Origin: Deltaproteobacteria bacterium
Lineage (GTDB): Bacteria; Desulfobacterota; Syntrophorhabdia; Syntrophorhabdales; JANXAF01
Length of the DNA: 64,000 bases
Direction: 5' to 3'
Assembly (NCBI GenBank): GCA_026417175.1
Contig: JAOADT010000007.1
Coordinates: 1 to 64,000 of the forward strand
Shown: in pieces, positions 52,760-62,665 of the stretch
How the letters are laid out: every line of letters begins with the position of its first letter
Position numbering within the stretch: the first letter of the stretch is position 1
The notes under the pieces: generated by a model
Databases searched by the model: none
What the model was told of the DNA's origin: nothing
Seen by the model: only the letters and a program-made list of their open reading frames with translations
Position numbers and translations under genes: made by a program

Positions 52760-53219
52760 AAAATTTTAAAAAGGTTCTCTGGGGTGGTTTATAGATAAGT
52801 CTATTAGATTATCCACATAAATCTCATCGATGCAAACTACCGTATCAGCTCCATCCCAGTAGAATCTTAAAATGAAGTATAGCCTACAGCAAAGGAATAC
52901 ATTGTGAACGTATTTTAATCTTTCAGAAGATTCGCTAGTTTAAAGAATTCAATTATCTCCGCCTGTAACTTCTTAAGGTCTTTGAGGTCATGAACTGCTA
53001 TAACAAGTCTGTACATATTTCCATTGATTGTTTGAAAAAAACGTGAAAACTATTTACCTTTTATTTCGCAGTCTTTATTGGATTAGCCGGAGACCGATCT
53101 TGAGCTTATCCCAGTCGTATCGAGCGGTCATAGTAACTACTCTGGATTACCCTCAAACACGATCTCAAAAGGGAGACTCAAGAAGATGGTTTTATCTGGA
53201 CCATTTTATCAACTCTTTT
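52760..53219. other. Non-coding interval with possible decayed fragments
   Basis: About 460 bases with no supported gene. On the minus strand a 33-residue open segment (52915-53016; starts MYRLVIAVHDLKDLKKL) and other short protein-like pieces, separated by stops, hint at a degraded gene. I cannot name the family. The 115-residue plus-strand ORF at 53028 runs into the antisense of the cupin gene and is not supported. Confidence 0.4.
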
Positions 53220-54572
53220 TTAAACCCTGCCATAATCATCTTCAATTCTTTCTATATCATCTTCTCCAAAGTATTGCCCAGTCTGTATTTCAATAAAAAC
53301 CAGAGGTTCTTTACCCTCGTTTTTGATTCTGTGCCAAGCTCCACACGGTATGTCAATATGGTCGCCATTGCTTAAAAAATAATCGTGCCCATCCTTTGTG
53401 ACTCTCGCAAGTCCATGTAAAATAAACCAATGTTCACTCCTTTTTTTATGTCTCTGGTAACTTAATCGTTGCTCTGGATACACAGTTATTCTCTTCACTT
53501 TGTGCTGATCACTGTCGACCAAAATTTCATAGAATCCCCACGGTCTTTTGTCTTCTGTTTTTCTCTCATCGATAATTTTTTTGTAAACTTGGATGTATTC
53601 CTCTACCATCCTTTCTACTGTGAACTTTTCTTCTACCCATTGGCGGCATCTGTGCCTGTCAAGCTTCCTTACATCCTTAATCTTTTCTAGAAGCTCTTGA
53701 ATATTACTTGCGAGAAAACCAGTCTCACCATGTCTTACGAGCTCTGGCATACTCCCTCTTTTTATTGCTAGCACTGGGGTCCCACAAGCCATAGCTTCTA
53801 TAACCGAAAGCCCAAAGGGCTCATCAAAGTTTATAGGGTGTATAAGCGCGTATGCTTCACCCAAAATCTCCGACTTTTTTTCGGGTCCCACACTTCCTAT
53901 GTAGATTATCTTTTGCCCGTCAATATAAGGGGCACACATAGTGTCAAAGTATTTCTGGTCCTGGATTATTCCTGCTATAACGAGTCTCATGCCAGCTTCT
54001 TTTGCAATTTGGATAGCTTCATATGTGCCTTTGTCGTGATGTATTCTCCCGAAAAAGAGTAAGTAATTACCGTGGTGAGAATAAAATCTGAATTTTTTCA
54101 CATCTATCCCGTGATATATGGTTGCAATGTAGTCCAGCTCAGGGTTTTTGTCTGCCTCACTTATGGCTACGTAATATACGGTCTTGTTATATTTTTTATA
54201 CACTGGTAAAATTCCGGGAGAAGAAAAACCGTGGATAGTTGTAAGGACAGGAGTTTTTGTCATTTTTGCGTAGGTTAGTGGGAGAAAATCAAAATGATTA
54301 TGAATCAGCTCAAACTCTTCTGCCCTTTCGAAAACTTCTGAGATATGAAGAGATTCGTAAACCTTTGGTATTATACCTTTGTCTTCCTCATAGCCCATTT
54401 TCGCAACACTCACAAGTTTAGCATTTGTTATCGAATCCCCTGTTGCAAAAAGGGTTACATCAAATCCTCTTTTCACGAGTTCTTCAGTGAGATTAGATAC
54501 AACATATTCCCAAGGTCCATAATGACGAGGAGGTGTTCTCCATGCAATCGGAGAAAGCATCGCTATCTTCAT
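53220..54572 (-). CDS. GT4 glycosyltransferase fused to a mannose-6-phosphate isomerase-type cupin
   Basis: A 450-residue fusion. Residues 1 to about 335 are a GT4/GT-B glycosyltransferase (MKIAMLSPIAWRTPPRHYGPWE at the start; LLFFGRIHHDKGTYEAI; the late EPFGLSVIEAMACGTPVLA). Residues about 340-450 form a cupin like the type II phosphomannose isomerase end of ManC (RPWGFYEILVD, LSYQRHKKRSEHWFIL, NGDHIDIPCGAWHRI). The fusion would join sugar-phosphate supply with transfer. ATG 54572 is preferred; the ORF start upstream lies in the broken gene. Last gene of the glycan operon. Confidence 0.9.
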   Translation of the reverse strand: MKIAMLSPIAWRTPPRHYGPWEYVVSNLTEELVKRGFDVTLFATGDSITNAKLVSVAKMGYEEDKGIIPKVYESLHISEVFERAEEFELIHNHFDFLPLTYAKMTKTPVLTTIHGFSSPGILPVYKKYNKTVYYVAISEADKNPELDYIATIYHGIDVKKFRFYSHHGNYLLFFGRIHHDKGTYEAIQIAKEAGMRLVIAGIIQDQKYFDTMCAPYIDGQKIIYIGSVGPEKKSEILGEAYALIHPINFDEPFGLSVIEAMACGTPVLAIKRGSMPELVRHGETGFLASNIQELLEKIKDVRKLDRHRCRQWVEEKFTVERMVEEYIQVYKKIIDERKTEDKRPWGFYEILVDSDQHKVKRITVYPEQRLSYQRHKKRSEHWFILHGLARVTKDGHDYFLSNGDHIDIPCGAWHRIKNEGKEPLVFIEIQTGQYFGEDDIERIEDDYGRV

Positions 54573-54573
54573 T

Positions 54574-55179
54574 CTAGTTTCTCCTTCTTTGTTTTTCGTT
54601 CCATTCAAGTGCATTATTTACATTTGGTGAAAGGCCTATTTTCCCAGAATCCGAAAAAGAACTATCTATTGATTCTACAAAAACTTTTTTTCTCCGATGC
54701 TTGAGGTCATGACCAAATGAAATCCGTTTGTGAGTTTTGAGCATTTTATCAGATGGGTTGGATCTATGGATCAAAGCCCATTCAACCTGAAATCTCCGTA
54801 GGAATAAAGCTGAATGTCCGTTTTTCAGTGGAATGATCGATCCTTTCTTCTCAAATGACCTAAAATTTTCTTTCAATGTTAAAGAAGAAATAAAGGGACC
54901 ATATGTCAAATGAGCTGTATAGACTGTAGCATGCTTTTTAAGTTCTTGGACATAGGTTATTCTTGGAATTTCTATTCCATTCTCTTCTTCCGGGTGAGAA
55001 TTGGCTTCAGGAAAAAGTGTGGACTTTTCATCTATAATCCTATTTTTTATCCTGTCTTTACTTTTACCAGGCAAAATAAATATAGTGACGGCGGCGTCAA
55101 GTACCCGATTCACAGGGCAAGGGAGATATGACATATTAATTATTCCGTTTCTCTGATAACCTTTGAACAAATCCGGCAT
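54574..55179 (-). pseudogene. Decayed GH130 glycoside phosphorylase gene
   Basis: The 201-residue reading frame aligns by eye with GH130 (mannoside phosphorylase) proteins: LFKGYQRN at the start, GIEIPRITYV for the usual G-x-EDPRIT, TYGPFISSLTL, and RFQVEWALIHRSNP. But the catalytic-site Asp of EDPR is replaced (EIPR), the usual PEDKDAALFP reads PLKNGHSALFL, an early strand is deleted, and the protein ends about 120 residues short with a basic tail. It lies in frame in the glycosyltransferase operon, 4 bases after one gene and overlapping the next start. A remnant rather than an enzyme. Confidence 0.75.
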
Positions 55180-55183
55180 AAGG

Positions 55184-56410
55184 CTAAAACTCCAGATCTA
55201 GAACTACAGGTCTTTTTGTCTGACAAGATTCTATAGCTAGTTTATACGCCTCATTATACTGTCTTGCAACAATTTCCCAGGATACCACATTTTCTAAATA
55301 CCTTTTAAGATTTTCTCCCAGTTCCAGCCTCAGTTTTTCGTCACAAGCTAATCTTATCACCTTTCTTTTGAGCATCTCTTTCGTAGTAAAAAGGAGTCCA
55401 CCTTCACTTTCTAAAGTTTGGGCCGTTAGTCCCTCCATCGGTGCGGTCGTGATATAAGGTTTATTTAAAGCTATAACACGCGCTAACGTCCCAGACTGTG
55501 TTTCATCTACGGTAGGTATAACTATGAAGTCACAAACAGCCATTACCTTGTAATATATTTCACCACGAGGCACAAACTCGTAAAAGTGCGCCATTCCCTT
55601 GTCCGATAGTATTTCTAATTCCGACTTCCACGTTTCATAATCCTTTTTATGATGAGGATCTCTCATGGTTCCTGCAGCTAGAAGATCCCACTCCTCATTT
55701 GTCATTCTTTTTATTTCTTTATGTATCTCTTCCCACATTGAAAGGAGAATGTCCCATCTTTTGTTAGACTGGATCCATCCCACCATGCCTACTACATGGG
55801 TTGAAAGTCCGACATCATCAAGACCGAGTTCTTTTCTCAAAATGGGTATTTCATGTATGCCCCATCTCCTATCAGGTCTTGCTCCATGGGGTACAACCAT
55901 AATGTTTCTAGGCGTCATCCAATTCCTGTTTTTAAAAATCCAGTCTAACCTCCATTTTTGATAATGACATTTAAAAAGTACAACATGACTCTTCTGGCAC
56001 AAGCGATAAATAAAATCAGCTTCAAAATCGGTAAGTCTTCCATGAACCGTATGGGGCTCAACAACAATCGGAAAGTCTCCTATAGCTTCAAGAAGATTTA
56101 GAAACCCTTCATTTCCATCACCTATACCACGTTCGTCATGATATTCGTAGAGTCCATATTCGTGCTGAATGTGAACTACATACGGATCTAGCCTCTCTAT
56201 AAATTTTGCGACCGGTTTCCACCAATCGGCCCTGTTAATTTCTATTACTGGATATACACCTTCTCCTTGACCATCTGTGTGGCATACAACTAACACATCT
56301 CTTTCTGGATTTGCTTTTTTTATAAACTCTCGCGCCTCTTCTGCAAATGTTGCTATTCCACAAAGCCTTGGAGGATAAGAACTTACCATTACAATTGGCT
56401 TATGAGACAT
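55184..56410 (-). CDS. GT4-type glycosyltransferase
   Basis: A 408-residue GT-B enzyme. N-terminus PIVMVSSYPPRLCGIATFAEEARE, cited as SSYPPRLCGIATFAEE; HIQHEYGLYEYHDE in the N-lobe; the C-lobe has VGMVGWIQSNKRWDILL and the IPTVDETQSGTLARVIALNKP acceptor/donor loop. It resembles the N-terminal half of the following 779-residue enzyme. Likely sugar donor is a nucleotide-activated hexose. It starts 11 bases inside the upstream gene's end. Confidence 0.92.
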   Translation of the reverse strand: MSHKPIVMVSSYPPRLCGIATFAEEAREFIKKANPERDVLVVCHTDGQGEGVYPVIEINRADWWKPVAKFIERLDPYVVHIQHEYGLYEYHDERGIGDGNEGFLNLLEAIGDFPIVVEPHTVHGRLTDFEADFIYRLCQKSHVVLFKCHYQKWRLDWIFKNRNWMTPRNIMVVPHGARPDRRWGIHEIPILRKELGLDDVGLSTHVVGMVGWIQSNKRWDILLSMWEEIHKEIKRMTNEEWDLLAAGTMRDPHHKKDYETWKSELEILSDKGMAHFYEFVPRGEIYYKVMAVCDFIVIPTVDETQSGTLARVIALNKPYITTAPMEGLTAQTLESEGGLLFTTKEMLKRKVIRLACDEKLRLELGENLKRYLENVVSWEIVARQYNEAYKLAIESCQTKRPVVLDLEF

Positions 56411-58739
56411 GCCTTTCTCCCTCTTTTTCTAAAATACCCATTCCGTTTCCTTCTTGAGTTACAGAAACCTGAAACTTTCTTAACTCGTATATTCGAAAAA
56501 GAGAAAGAAGCCACGCAAGCGTCGATTCTGCTCCCTGGTTTTTGTTTGGACCTGTGGATTGGAGTCCGTCGTAGCACCCCCCGCTTTTATAATCGTAAAG
56601 GGGAACATCGAGATCATTCCTCCCTAAAAACCACTCAAGACATCTTTCAGCGTACTCTATCCATCTTTCGTCTGCAGTAACAAGGTAGGCACTTTTAAGT
56701 GCCTCAATCAATTCTTGGGCTTCTAATGGTTGTTGGTCGAACCTTGCTTTTTCTTTACCTTTTTTATACCAACCATTACTTCCTATTGGAACAAAATGTC
56801 CTTTTTTATCTATCTGAATAGATACGAGCCATCCCAGCGACTCAAGCCCAGCATATATAAGATCAGTCTTTTTCATGTCATGTCCGGAAAATATAAGAGC
56901 CTGAGAGATCCTTCCATTTGCATAGGTTACTGTTTCTTCTATCCATGGCCAATCCGGGGTTGCATTCACGGTATAAAGGTTGTATAACTTCAAAGCTAAA
57001 AAATCTCTTATCCTTTTAACTTCCGTATCTCCCACGAATACATTAAGATAATAATGTATTCCTGTTAAAGCGTATGCCCATGCTCGCGGAGAAGTGAATT
57101 CCTGAACAGGAGGCAGTGAGAGCCTAAAAAGCTCTATGATAGCCTCTCGTAACTCTAAATTTTTACAAAGATAAATTGCCTCACCTAAACTCCATACCGC
57201 CCTTCCATGGCTATCTTCTGATCCTATCTCTTCGAGCCACTTTCTATCGTAGCCCATGAAGTTTCTGAACCTCCCGTTTTCTTTGTTAAATGCATAGTGG
57301 AGAAAACTTATGTAAGTGCAAGCAAGATTTGTTAAAAGTTCAGGATCTTCTTTAATGTCAAAATCGATTGCAAGTAAAGCTGCAATTAGAGCTCTCGCAT
57401 TGTCATCCGTACAGTAACCATGAAACCTATCGGGAACGATATACTTGGCATGCTGGATTATCCCCACATTATCTGTAAGCCTTATAAGATGGGTAAGTTT
57501 AGGTGTAGGAAGCTCATCAGGTTTTTCCTTCATCATTTTTGCGACAAAAATGTTTCTTGGCTTATTTTCTCTTTCTAACTTTACCTCTGAAAAAAGCTTT
57601 AAATATCGTCTAGCCACTTCTTTCCAAACCATTTCTCTTGAAAACGTATAGGCCTTTTTCCTCATTATATGTCTTTCCACTTCGTTTGAGAGTAAATACA
57701 CGATCTCTCTGGCCAATGCTTGGGGGTCTCTGAATGGAACAAGTTTACCCCTTCCGTCCTGTAACATTTCCTCGGCATACCAGTAGGGGGTTGAGACGAC
57801 GGCCTTTCCTGATCCGAGTGCGTAAGCAAGAGTTCCAGACACAATCTGTTCCTGGTTCAAATACGGAGTAACATAGATGTCTGCGGCTCCTAAGAACTCG
57901 CATAGTTCCGTGAGAGTCACATATCTGTTAAAAAATATTATCTTGTCGTCCACCCCTAGCTCTCTGGCTCTTCTTTGTAGACTTAATCTGTACGATTCCC
58001 CATATTCTCTTTTTACGTGCGGATGCGTTGCGCCAAGAATTATATAAACAACATCGGGATGTTCTTTAACAATCAAAGGCAGTGCTTCAATCATGTTTTC
58101 TATTCCCTTACCCGGCGAAAGTAATCCAAACGTGAGTATTACTTTTTTACCTTCCACACCAAATTGATCCTTGTAATAATTTGGATCAACAAAAGGTACG
58201 TCTGGTATCCCATGAGGAATTAAAACTATTTTTTCTTTAGGAACCCCATAGACACTGATGAGTATGTCTGTCGCTTTATTACTCATCACAACTATTCTGT
58301 CGGACATGTGTGCGATTCTTTTGAGGGTGGAATACTGAGTGGGAGAAGGGTTCATAAGAACAGTATGAAAAGTGCTTACTACTGGCATCCTGAGTTGAGT
58401 AAGCAATTCTAGGATGTAAGAACCGTCGAGTCCCCCAAATATTCCGTATTCGTGCTGGAGACAAACAAGCTCAATCCTGTTGACATTCAAGAAATCAGCA
58501 GCAAGTCTGTAATCGGAAAGCATGTTTTGATTTATTTCGAAGTGTACCTCTTCAGGGTATATGTATCCTCCAGAAAGATCGTTCATCGCTATAGCCCAAC
58601 ATTCTGTGGAAGGATCTTCGTTTTTGACCGCGGTGAGAAGATCGTTGGTGAAAGTTGCTATTCCACATTGGCGTGGAACATAGGTGCTTATAAAAGCGAT
58701 CTTTTTTGGACCAAAATGATAAGGTCCACATTCTACCAT
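56400..58739 (-). CDS. GT4 glycosyltransferase with a C-terminal helical (alpha/alpha toroid) domain
   Basis: A 779-residue two-domain protein. Residues about 15-385 are a GT4 enzyme (FISTYVPRQCGIATFTND; LQHEYGIFGG; FGLLSPGKGIENM; LNQEQIVSGTLAYALGSGK). Residues about 430-760 form a helical domain with HGYCTDDNARALIA, EDSHGRAVWSLGEAIY and CYDGLQSTGPNKNQGAEST motifs, typical of glycosidase-like toroids linked to such GT4s. The ATG at 58739 follows GGAGGG; the TTG at 58763 would add 8 residues. First gene of a four-gene glycan operon. Confidence 0.9.
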   Translation of the reverse strand: MVECGPYHFGPKKIAFISTYVPRQCGIATFTNDLLTAVKNEDPSTECWAIAMNDLSGGYIYPEEVHFEINQNMLSDYRLAADFLNVNRIELVCLQHEYGIFGGLDGSYILELLTQLRMPVVSTFHTVLMNPSPTQYSTLKRIAHMSDRIVVMSNKATDILISVYGVPKEKIVLIPHGIPDVPFVDPNYYKDQFGVEGKKVILTFGLLSPGKGIENMIEALPLIVKEHPDVVYIILGATHPHVKREYGESYRLSLQRRARELGVDDKIIFFNRYVTLTELCEFLGAADIYVTPYLNQEQIVSGTLAYALGSGKAVVSTPYWYAEEMLQDGRGKLVPFRDPQALAREIVYLLSNEVERHIMRKKAYTFSREMVWKEVARRYLKLFSEVKLERENKPRNIFVAKMMKEKPDELPTPKLTHLIRLTDNVGIIQHAKYIVPDRFHGYCTDDNARALIAALLAIDFDIKEDPELLTNLACTYISFLHYAFNKENGRFRNFMGYDRKWLEEIGSEDSHGRAVWSLGEAIYLCKNLELREAIIELFRLSLPPVQEFTSPRAWAYALTGIHYYLNVFVGDTEVKRIRDFLALKLYNLYTVNATPDWPWIEETVTYANGRISQALIFSGHDMKKTDLIYAGLESLGWLVSIQIDKKGHFVPIGSNGWYKKGKEKARFDQQPLEAQELIEALKSAYLVTADERWIEYAERCLEWFLGRNDLDVPLYDYKSGGCYDGLQSTGPNKNQGAESTLAWLLSLFRIYELRKFQVSVTQEGNGMGILEKEGERHVS

Positions 58740-59240
58740 ACCACCCTCCAATGGTATTCGCAACTTTATACTTTAAATTTAATTCTGAAAACATTGATTT
58801 TCTATATAGCTTAATTATAAAGATCTTAATTTGGATAAATAATTCAAACTCTTAATTTAGTGGCCATGCAATTGTAAAAGAAGGAAAATGTTGGTTTCAA
58901 TAGTTTGGTTGATTACAGGCGGTTACATGCAGTTTTTAGATCAATTATAAACTTTTTTCTAATGGAACAAATTTCAGGTTCTTTTAAGCCAATTTAAAGT
59001 CATTGAAATATATTCTCACTTTTACGAAATTACTCTTAATTATTTATTCAAAGATACTTTGTGTATCTGAAGGAAACATATTGTATCCAAACGGATCAAA
59101 AGTAACAACTCCAAAAGTGAGTTAAATAGGTATTTTGGCTTCTTTTATTATTTAAACACCGGTTTTCGATACAAAAACGATGGCATCGTATTTGCTTCAA
59201 TAAAAAAAAATTAAAAATTAAAAAAATTATAGGGGGTCCC
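58740..59240. other. AT-rich divergent intergenic region
   Basis: About 500 bases between the glycan operon and the TRAP operon, with no supported gene. A perfect palindrome ACGATG-G-CATCGT lies at 59177-59189, about 50 bases before the TRAP start codon, and may be an operator. A poly-A-rich stretch and GGGGG ribosome binding site precede dctP. Confidence 0.55.
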
Positions 59241-60266
59241 ATGAAAAGGTCAGATTTAACGTTAATCCAATTGTGCTTTTTATTTCTCTTGCTTTTCGTA
59301 GCCAGAGCTTCGGTTTATGGGGACGAAAAGATACAGATTAGAATCTCAAACTGGTTTCCGGTGGGTGTTGGTCAGGACAAGTTGCTCAGAGAGTGGGGTG
59401 AGGATCTAGAAAGAAGAACAAATGGGAAAGTTAAAGTTACTTATCATCCGGCAGGTACTTTAATACCTGCACCTCAGTCTTATGATGGAATTGTCAAAGG
59501 TATTGCTGACGTTACACAACATGTGGCAGGTTACACCGTTGGAAGATTTCCCATGATGGAACTTATAGATCTGCCTTTAGGATACCCAAGTGGAGCAGTT
59601 GCCACATATCTTGCCAATGACTACTATAAAAAATTTCAGCCTAAGGAAATGGATGCTGTAAAGGTGCTTTGGTTTCATGCCCAAGCGCCAGGTATCCTTC
59701 ACACGAAGTCAAAGCCAGTAACTAAGCTAGAGGACTTGAAAGGTTTAAAAATAAGAACATTTGGATCTAACGCCAAGCTTATGTCATATCTCGGTGGAAC
59801 ACCCGTAGCGATGCCCATGAGTGACGTTTATGACGCTCTTTCAAAAGGCGTCGCGGATGGGCTTCTTGCTTCTTACGAAACAATGGAGAACTGGAAGTTT
59901 GCAGATTTTATTAGGTATTCCACCGAGTGTTTTGATGTCGCATATACGGCGGTCTTCATGGTCATTATGAATAAAACAAAATGGAACTCCCTTCCACATG
60001 ACATAAAAGAAATCATAGATAAGATGAGCTTGGAATACATAGCGAAATCTGCAAAAATGTGGGATGAAATAGCAGAGAGTGGAAAAAAAGTGCTCCTAAG
60101 TAAAGGAGGAAAGATCATCGATCTTTCGAAAGAAGAGGAAGCGCGATGGGTGGAGAAGGCCAAGCCTCTTTTTGAAGAGTACGCAAGTAATGTAGAAAAG
60201 AAGGGTTTACCAGGAAGGGAGGCTGTAAAATACATCCAGGACTATGTGAAAAGATATAAAAGATAA
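59241..60266 (+). CDS. dctP: TRAP transporter solute-binding protein (DctP family)
   Basis: A 341-residue periplasmic protein. Signal peptide: LIQLCFLFLLLFVARASVYG. The mature part starts IQIRISNWFPVGVGQDKLLREW. The DctP hallmarks are LEDLKGLKIRTFGSNAKLM (with the conserved Arg that binds a carboxylate) and PVAMPMSDVYDALSKGVADG. Substrates are usually organic acids. A hairpin follows, and the membrane subunits start 438 bases downstream. Confidence 0.94.
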   Translation: MKRSDLTLIQLCFLFLLLFVARASVYGDEKIQIRISNWFPVGVGQDKLLREWGEDLERRTNGKVKVTYHPAGTLIPAPQSYDGIVKGIADVTQHVAGYTVGRFPMMELIDLPLGYPSGAVATYLANDYYKKFQPKEMDAVKVLWFHAQAPGILHTKSKPVTKLEDLKGLKIRTFGSNAKLMSYLGGTPVAMPMSDVYDALSKGVADGLLASYETMENWKFADFIRYSTECFDVAYTAVFMVIMNKTKWNSLPHDIKEIIDKMSLEYIAKSAKMWDEIAESGKKVLLSKGGKIIDLSKEEEARWVEKAKPLFEEYASNVEKKGLPGREAVKYIQDYVKRYKR

Positions 60267-60704
60267 TTGCGAATTTTTTGTGGGGGCTCTAGGACCCCCG
60301 ATAAAATGTTTGTTTCCAAAAATGATTAGTGATTTTAATGCGAAAAGAAATGTTAATACAATTAATTAACTTATAGCTATAGAGTTCCTCTTTAAGTATT
60401 TAAAAGGTAGTGTTGGGGGGTTGGAAAAAGCGATTCTTAAAATGTAGTAAATCGGATAACGGTTGGCTAAGATATGTAAAATGGAGCGATGAGAACAAGC
60501 CAGTTAACATTTTGGATTTACACAAAAGCATATGAGGAAATGATAAACAGGCGCCAAGGATATTATGAGAAAGAAGTTCCATGGTTGTGGCATTTAAAAT
60601 GCGCACTGGTTGCGTTTTTGCTACACAACTCGCTCTAGTTTTTGAAAGCGTTTTCGAGGACGATCAATTTTTTGTAAGTAAAAGTCTTTATCCCGGGGGA
60701 GACT
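60267..60704 (+). other. Interval between dctP and dctQ
   Basis: 438 bases. Just after dctP there is a GGGGG/CCCCC hairpin (60282-60286 with 60295-60299) without a T tract, which may reduce read-through and make the binding protein more abundant. A 49-residue open segment (60489-60638, starts MRTSQLTFWIYTKAY) has no ribosome binding site and is not called. Confidence 0.5.
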
Positions 60705-61202
60705 ATGGAGGGCTACTATAAATTCATAACTGGATTAGGTAGGTTTATATTTTGGATTGCTGGAATTATCCTTTTATTTATGATGTTTATTACCGTCATT
60801 GATGTATTGCTTAGATATTTTTCTAAGAGTATCGCAGGTACATATGAACTTGTTTCTTTTGCAGGTGCTCTTTTGGTCGGCTTTGCCATCGCAAAGACTA
60901 CAATGGATGAAGCGCATGTAACTGTAGATCTATTGATAGAGAAAATTCCACCTGCCGGAAAGAAGATATTTAGGGTATTAACGAGGATTGCAGGAGGTCT
61001 ATTATTCTTGCTGATCAGCTGGTCATTTTTCGAAAAAGGGAAGGAACTATTTGTCTCGAAGGAGGTATCCATGACTCTTCATATACCTTTTTCCCCTGTT
61101 GCGTTCGGTCTTGGATTTTGTGCGTTAATAGAAGCCGTCCTACTTTTCTCAGATTCTCTAAGGATAATGAAATCGAATATAAAGACAGATAGGGAGAAGT
61201 AG
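60705..61202 (+). CDS. dctQ: TRAP transporter small permease (DctQ)
   Basis: A 165-residue membrane protein with four helices. The DctQ signature is the charged VDVLLRYFSKSIAGTYELVSF segment, cited as VLLRYFSKSIAGTYEL, after the first helix. GGGGGAGA before the ATG. It bridges DctP and the large permease. dctM follows one base after its stop. Confidence 0.93.
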   Translation: MEGYYKFITGLGRFIFWIAGIILLFMMFITVIDVLLRYFSKSIAGTYELVSFAGALLVGFAIAKTTMDEAHVTVDLLIEKIPPAGKKIFRVLTRIAGGLLFLLISWSFFEKGKELFVSKEVSMTLHIPFSPVAFGLGFCALIEAVLLFSDSLRIMKSNIKTDREK

Positions 61203-61203
61203 G

Positions 61204-62505
61204 ATGAGCGAAGTAACAGTAGGTATAATTGGGTTATTATCGCTTTTAGTTCTTTTTTTGACCGGCATGGAAATGGCCTTTCTTATGGCAGGCGTCGGGT
61301 TTATAGGCATATGGATCTTAGCTGGCTTTAAAACTGCAGTGGGTATGTTAGCCAACGATTTTATGGATGCGCTAGCCTCCTATGGCTTAACAGCCATACC
61401 ATTGTTTATTTTCATGGGACAGATTGCTTTCAATGCCGGTATTGCCAAGAACCTCTACAATACTGCGCATAAGTTTTTAGGCCATATTCCCGGGGGTTTG
61501 GCCGTAGCTACGGTGGCAGGCGCAACAGTTTTTAAAGCCATATGCGGATCTGTCGCTGCCACGTCGGCAACATTCGCGAGTGTTGCCATTCCTGAGATGG
61601 ATAGATTTGGGTACAGCAAGAAACTCTCTACAGGAATCGTAGCAACTGTCGGAACACTCGGGGTCCTCCTTCCGCCGAGCACAATACTCATTATCTTTGG
61701 GATCATAACCAATCAGTCAATTGGAAAATTATTCCTTGCTGGAATCTTTCCTGGACTCTTAATGGCTGTATTTTTTATGGTTATTATCTTTGGCTGGTCA
61801 AGGATAAATCCGAGTATAGGACCTAAGAGCGAGAGATATTCCATGAAGGAGAAAATTAAAACGATACCAAGTATCATTGGTCCTGTAGTCGTATTCATTC
61901 TTATAATCGGTGGATTAATGAAAGGCATTTTTACACCCACTGAAGCCGGTGCAGTTGGCGCATTTACGGTGCTTCTTCTTTGTATGTTCAGAAAGGAGTT
62001 CGGACTTACGGGACTAAAAAGATCAGTCCAAGAATCCGTTAGAACTACATGTATGGTTCTCATGCTTGTTGCTTCTTCGAACATTTTAGGACATTTTATA
62101 GCCCTATCAAATATCTCGCATTTAATTGCACAATGGGTTGCAGAGCTGCAGGTTAACAAAGTTCTGATAATCGTTGTTATCTTTTTAATATATCTTATTG
62201 GTGGATCTTTTATGGATGATCTTGCGTTTATGATTCTTGCTACACCTATATTTTTCCCAATAATAACCCACTTAGGTTACGATCCCATTTGGGCTGGTGT
62301 AATGATAGGTCTAACTGTGTGCATAGGCTCCGTAATACCCCCTGTAGCCATATGTGTTTTTATTGTTAAAAACATAACAAAGACTCCCGTGGGCGTGATT
62401 TATAGCGGTGTCTATCCTTTCCTGATTTCCATGGTTTTGGTTGTAGTACTCCTTTTTATTTTTCCGGAGTTGGCTACTTATCTTCCCAGTGTGCTTATGA
62501 AATGA
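61204..62505 (+). CDS. dctM: TRAP transporter large permease (DctM)
   Basis: A 433-residue membrane protein with about twelve helices. AVATVAGATVFKAICGSVAATSATFA is the family's first re-entrant motif, shown here as FKAICGSVAATSATFA, and PPSTILIIFGIITNQSIGKLFLAGI and IYLIGGSFMDDLAFMILATPIFFPI follow. It drives sodium-coupled solute uptake. The operon may end here or continue to the acyl-CoA synthetase 160 bases on, which would fit an organic-acid substrate. Confidence 0.95.
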   Translation: MSEVTVGIIGLLSLLVLFLTGMEMAFLMAGVGFIGIWILAGFKTAVGMLANDFMDALASYGLTAIPLFIFMGQIAFNAGIAKNLYNTAHKFLGHIPGGLAVATVAGATVFKAICGSVAATSATFASVAIPEMDRFGYSKKLSTGIVATVGTLGVLLPPSTILIIFGIITNQSIGKLFLAGIFPGLLMAVFFMVIIFGWSRINPSIGPKSERYSMKEKIKTIPSIIGPVVVFILIIGGLMKGIFTPTEAGAVGAFTVLLLCMFRKEFGLTGLKRSVQESVRTTCMVLMLVASSNILGHFIALSNISHLIAQWVAELQVNKVLIIVVIFLIYLIGGSFMDDLAFMILATPIFFPIITHLGYDPIWAGVMIGLTVCIGSVIPPVAICVFIVKNITKTPVGVIYSGVYPFLISMVLVVVLLFIFPELATYLPSVLMK

Positions 62506-62665
62506 TTTTTGCCAGTGTGGGTTACCCATTGTGAAGGATTTAAAAATTTAAATAAGGATATTTTTGGGGATCAGTGAAATAGCAAGCTTGTTTTCCCAAA
62601 ATTGTTGCTAGCTAATGTTCAGATGATCCCAAGTAAACACAGAAATTTTTACTTCGGAGGTAAAG

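Noticed and set aside
52809-52817. Perfect DnaA-box consensus TTATCCACA, possible origin
   Set aside because: Only one copy, no cluster of boxes and no dnaA/dnaN neighbours; a single 9-mer is expected by chance.
52915-53016. 33-residue minus-strand ORF as a small protein gene
   Set aside because: It has no ribosome binding site and stops flank it; more likely a fragment of a degraded gene.
53028-53375. 115-residue plus-strand ORF
   Set aside because: Its second half is antisense to the glycosyltransferase-cupin gene and it has no domain signal.
60489-60638. 49-residue open frame between dctP and dctQ
   Set aside because: No ribosome binding site and no recognisable family; not called as a gene.
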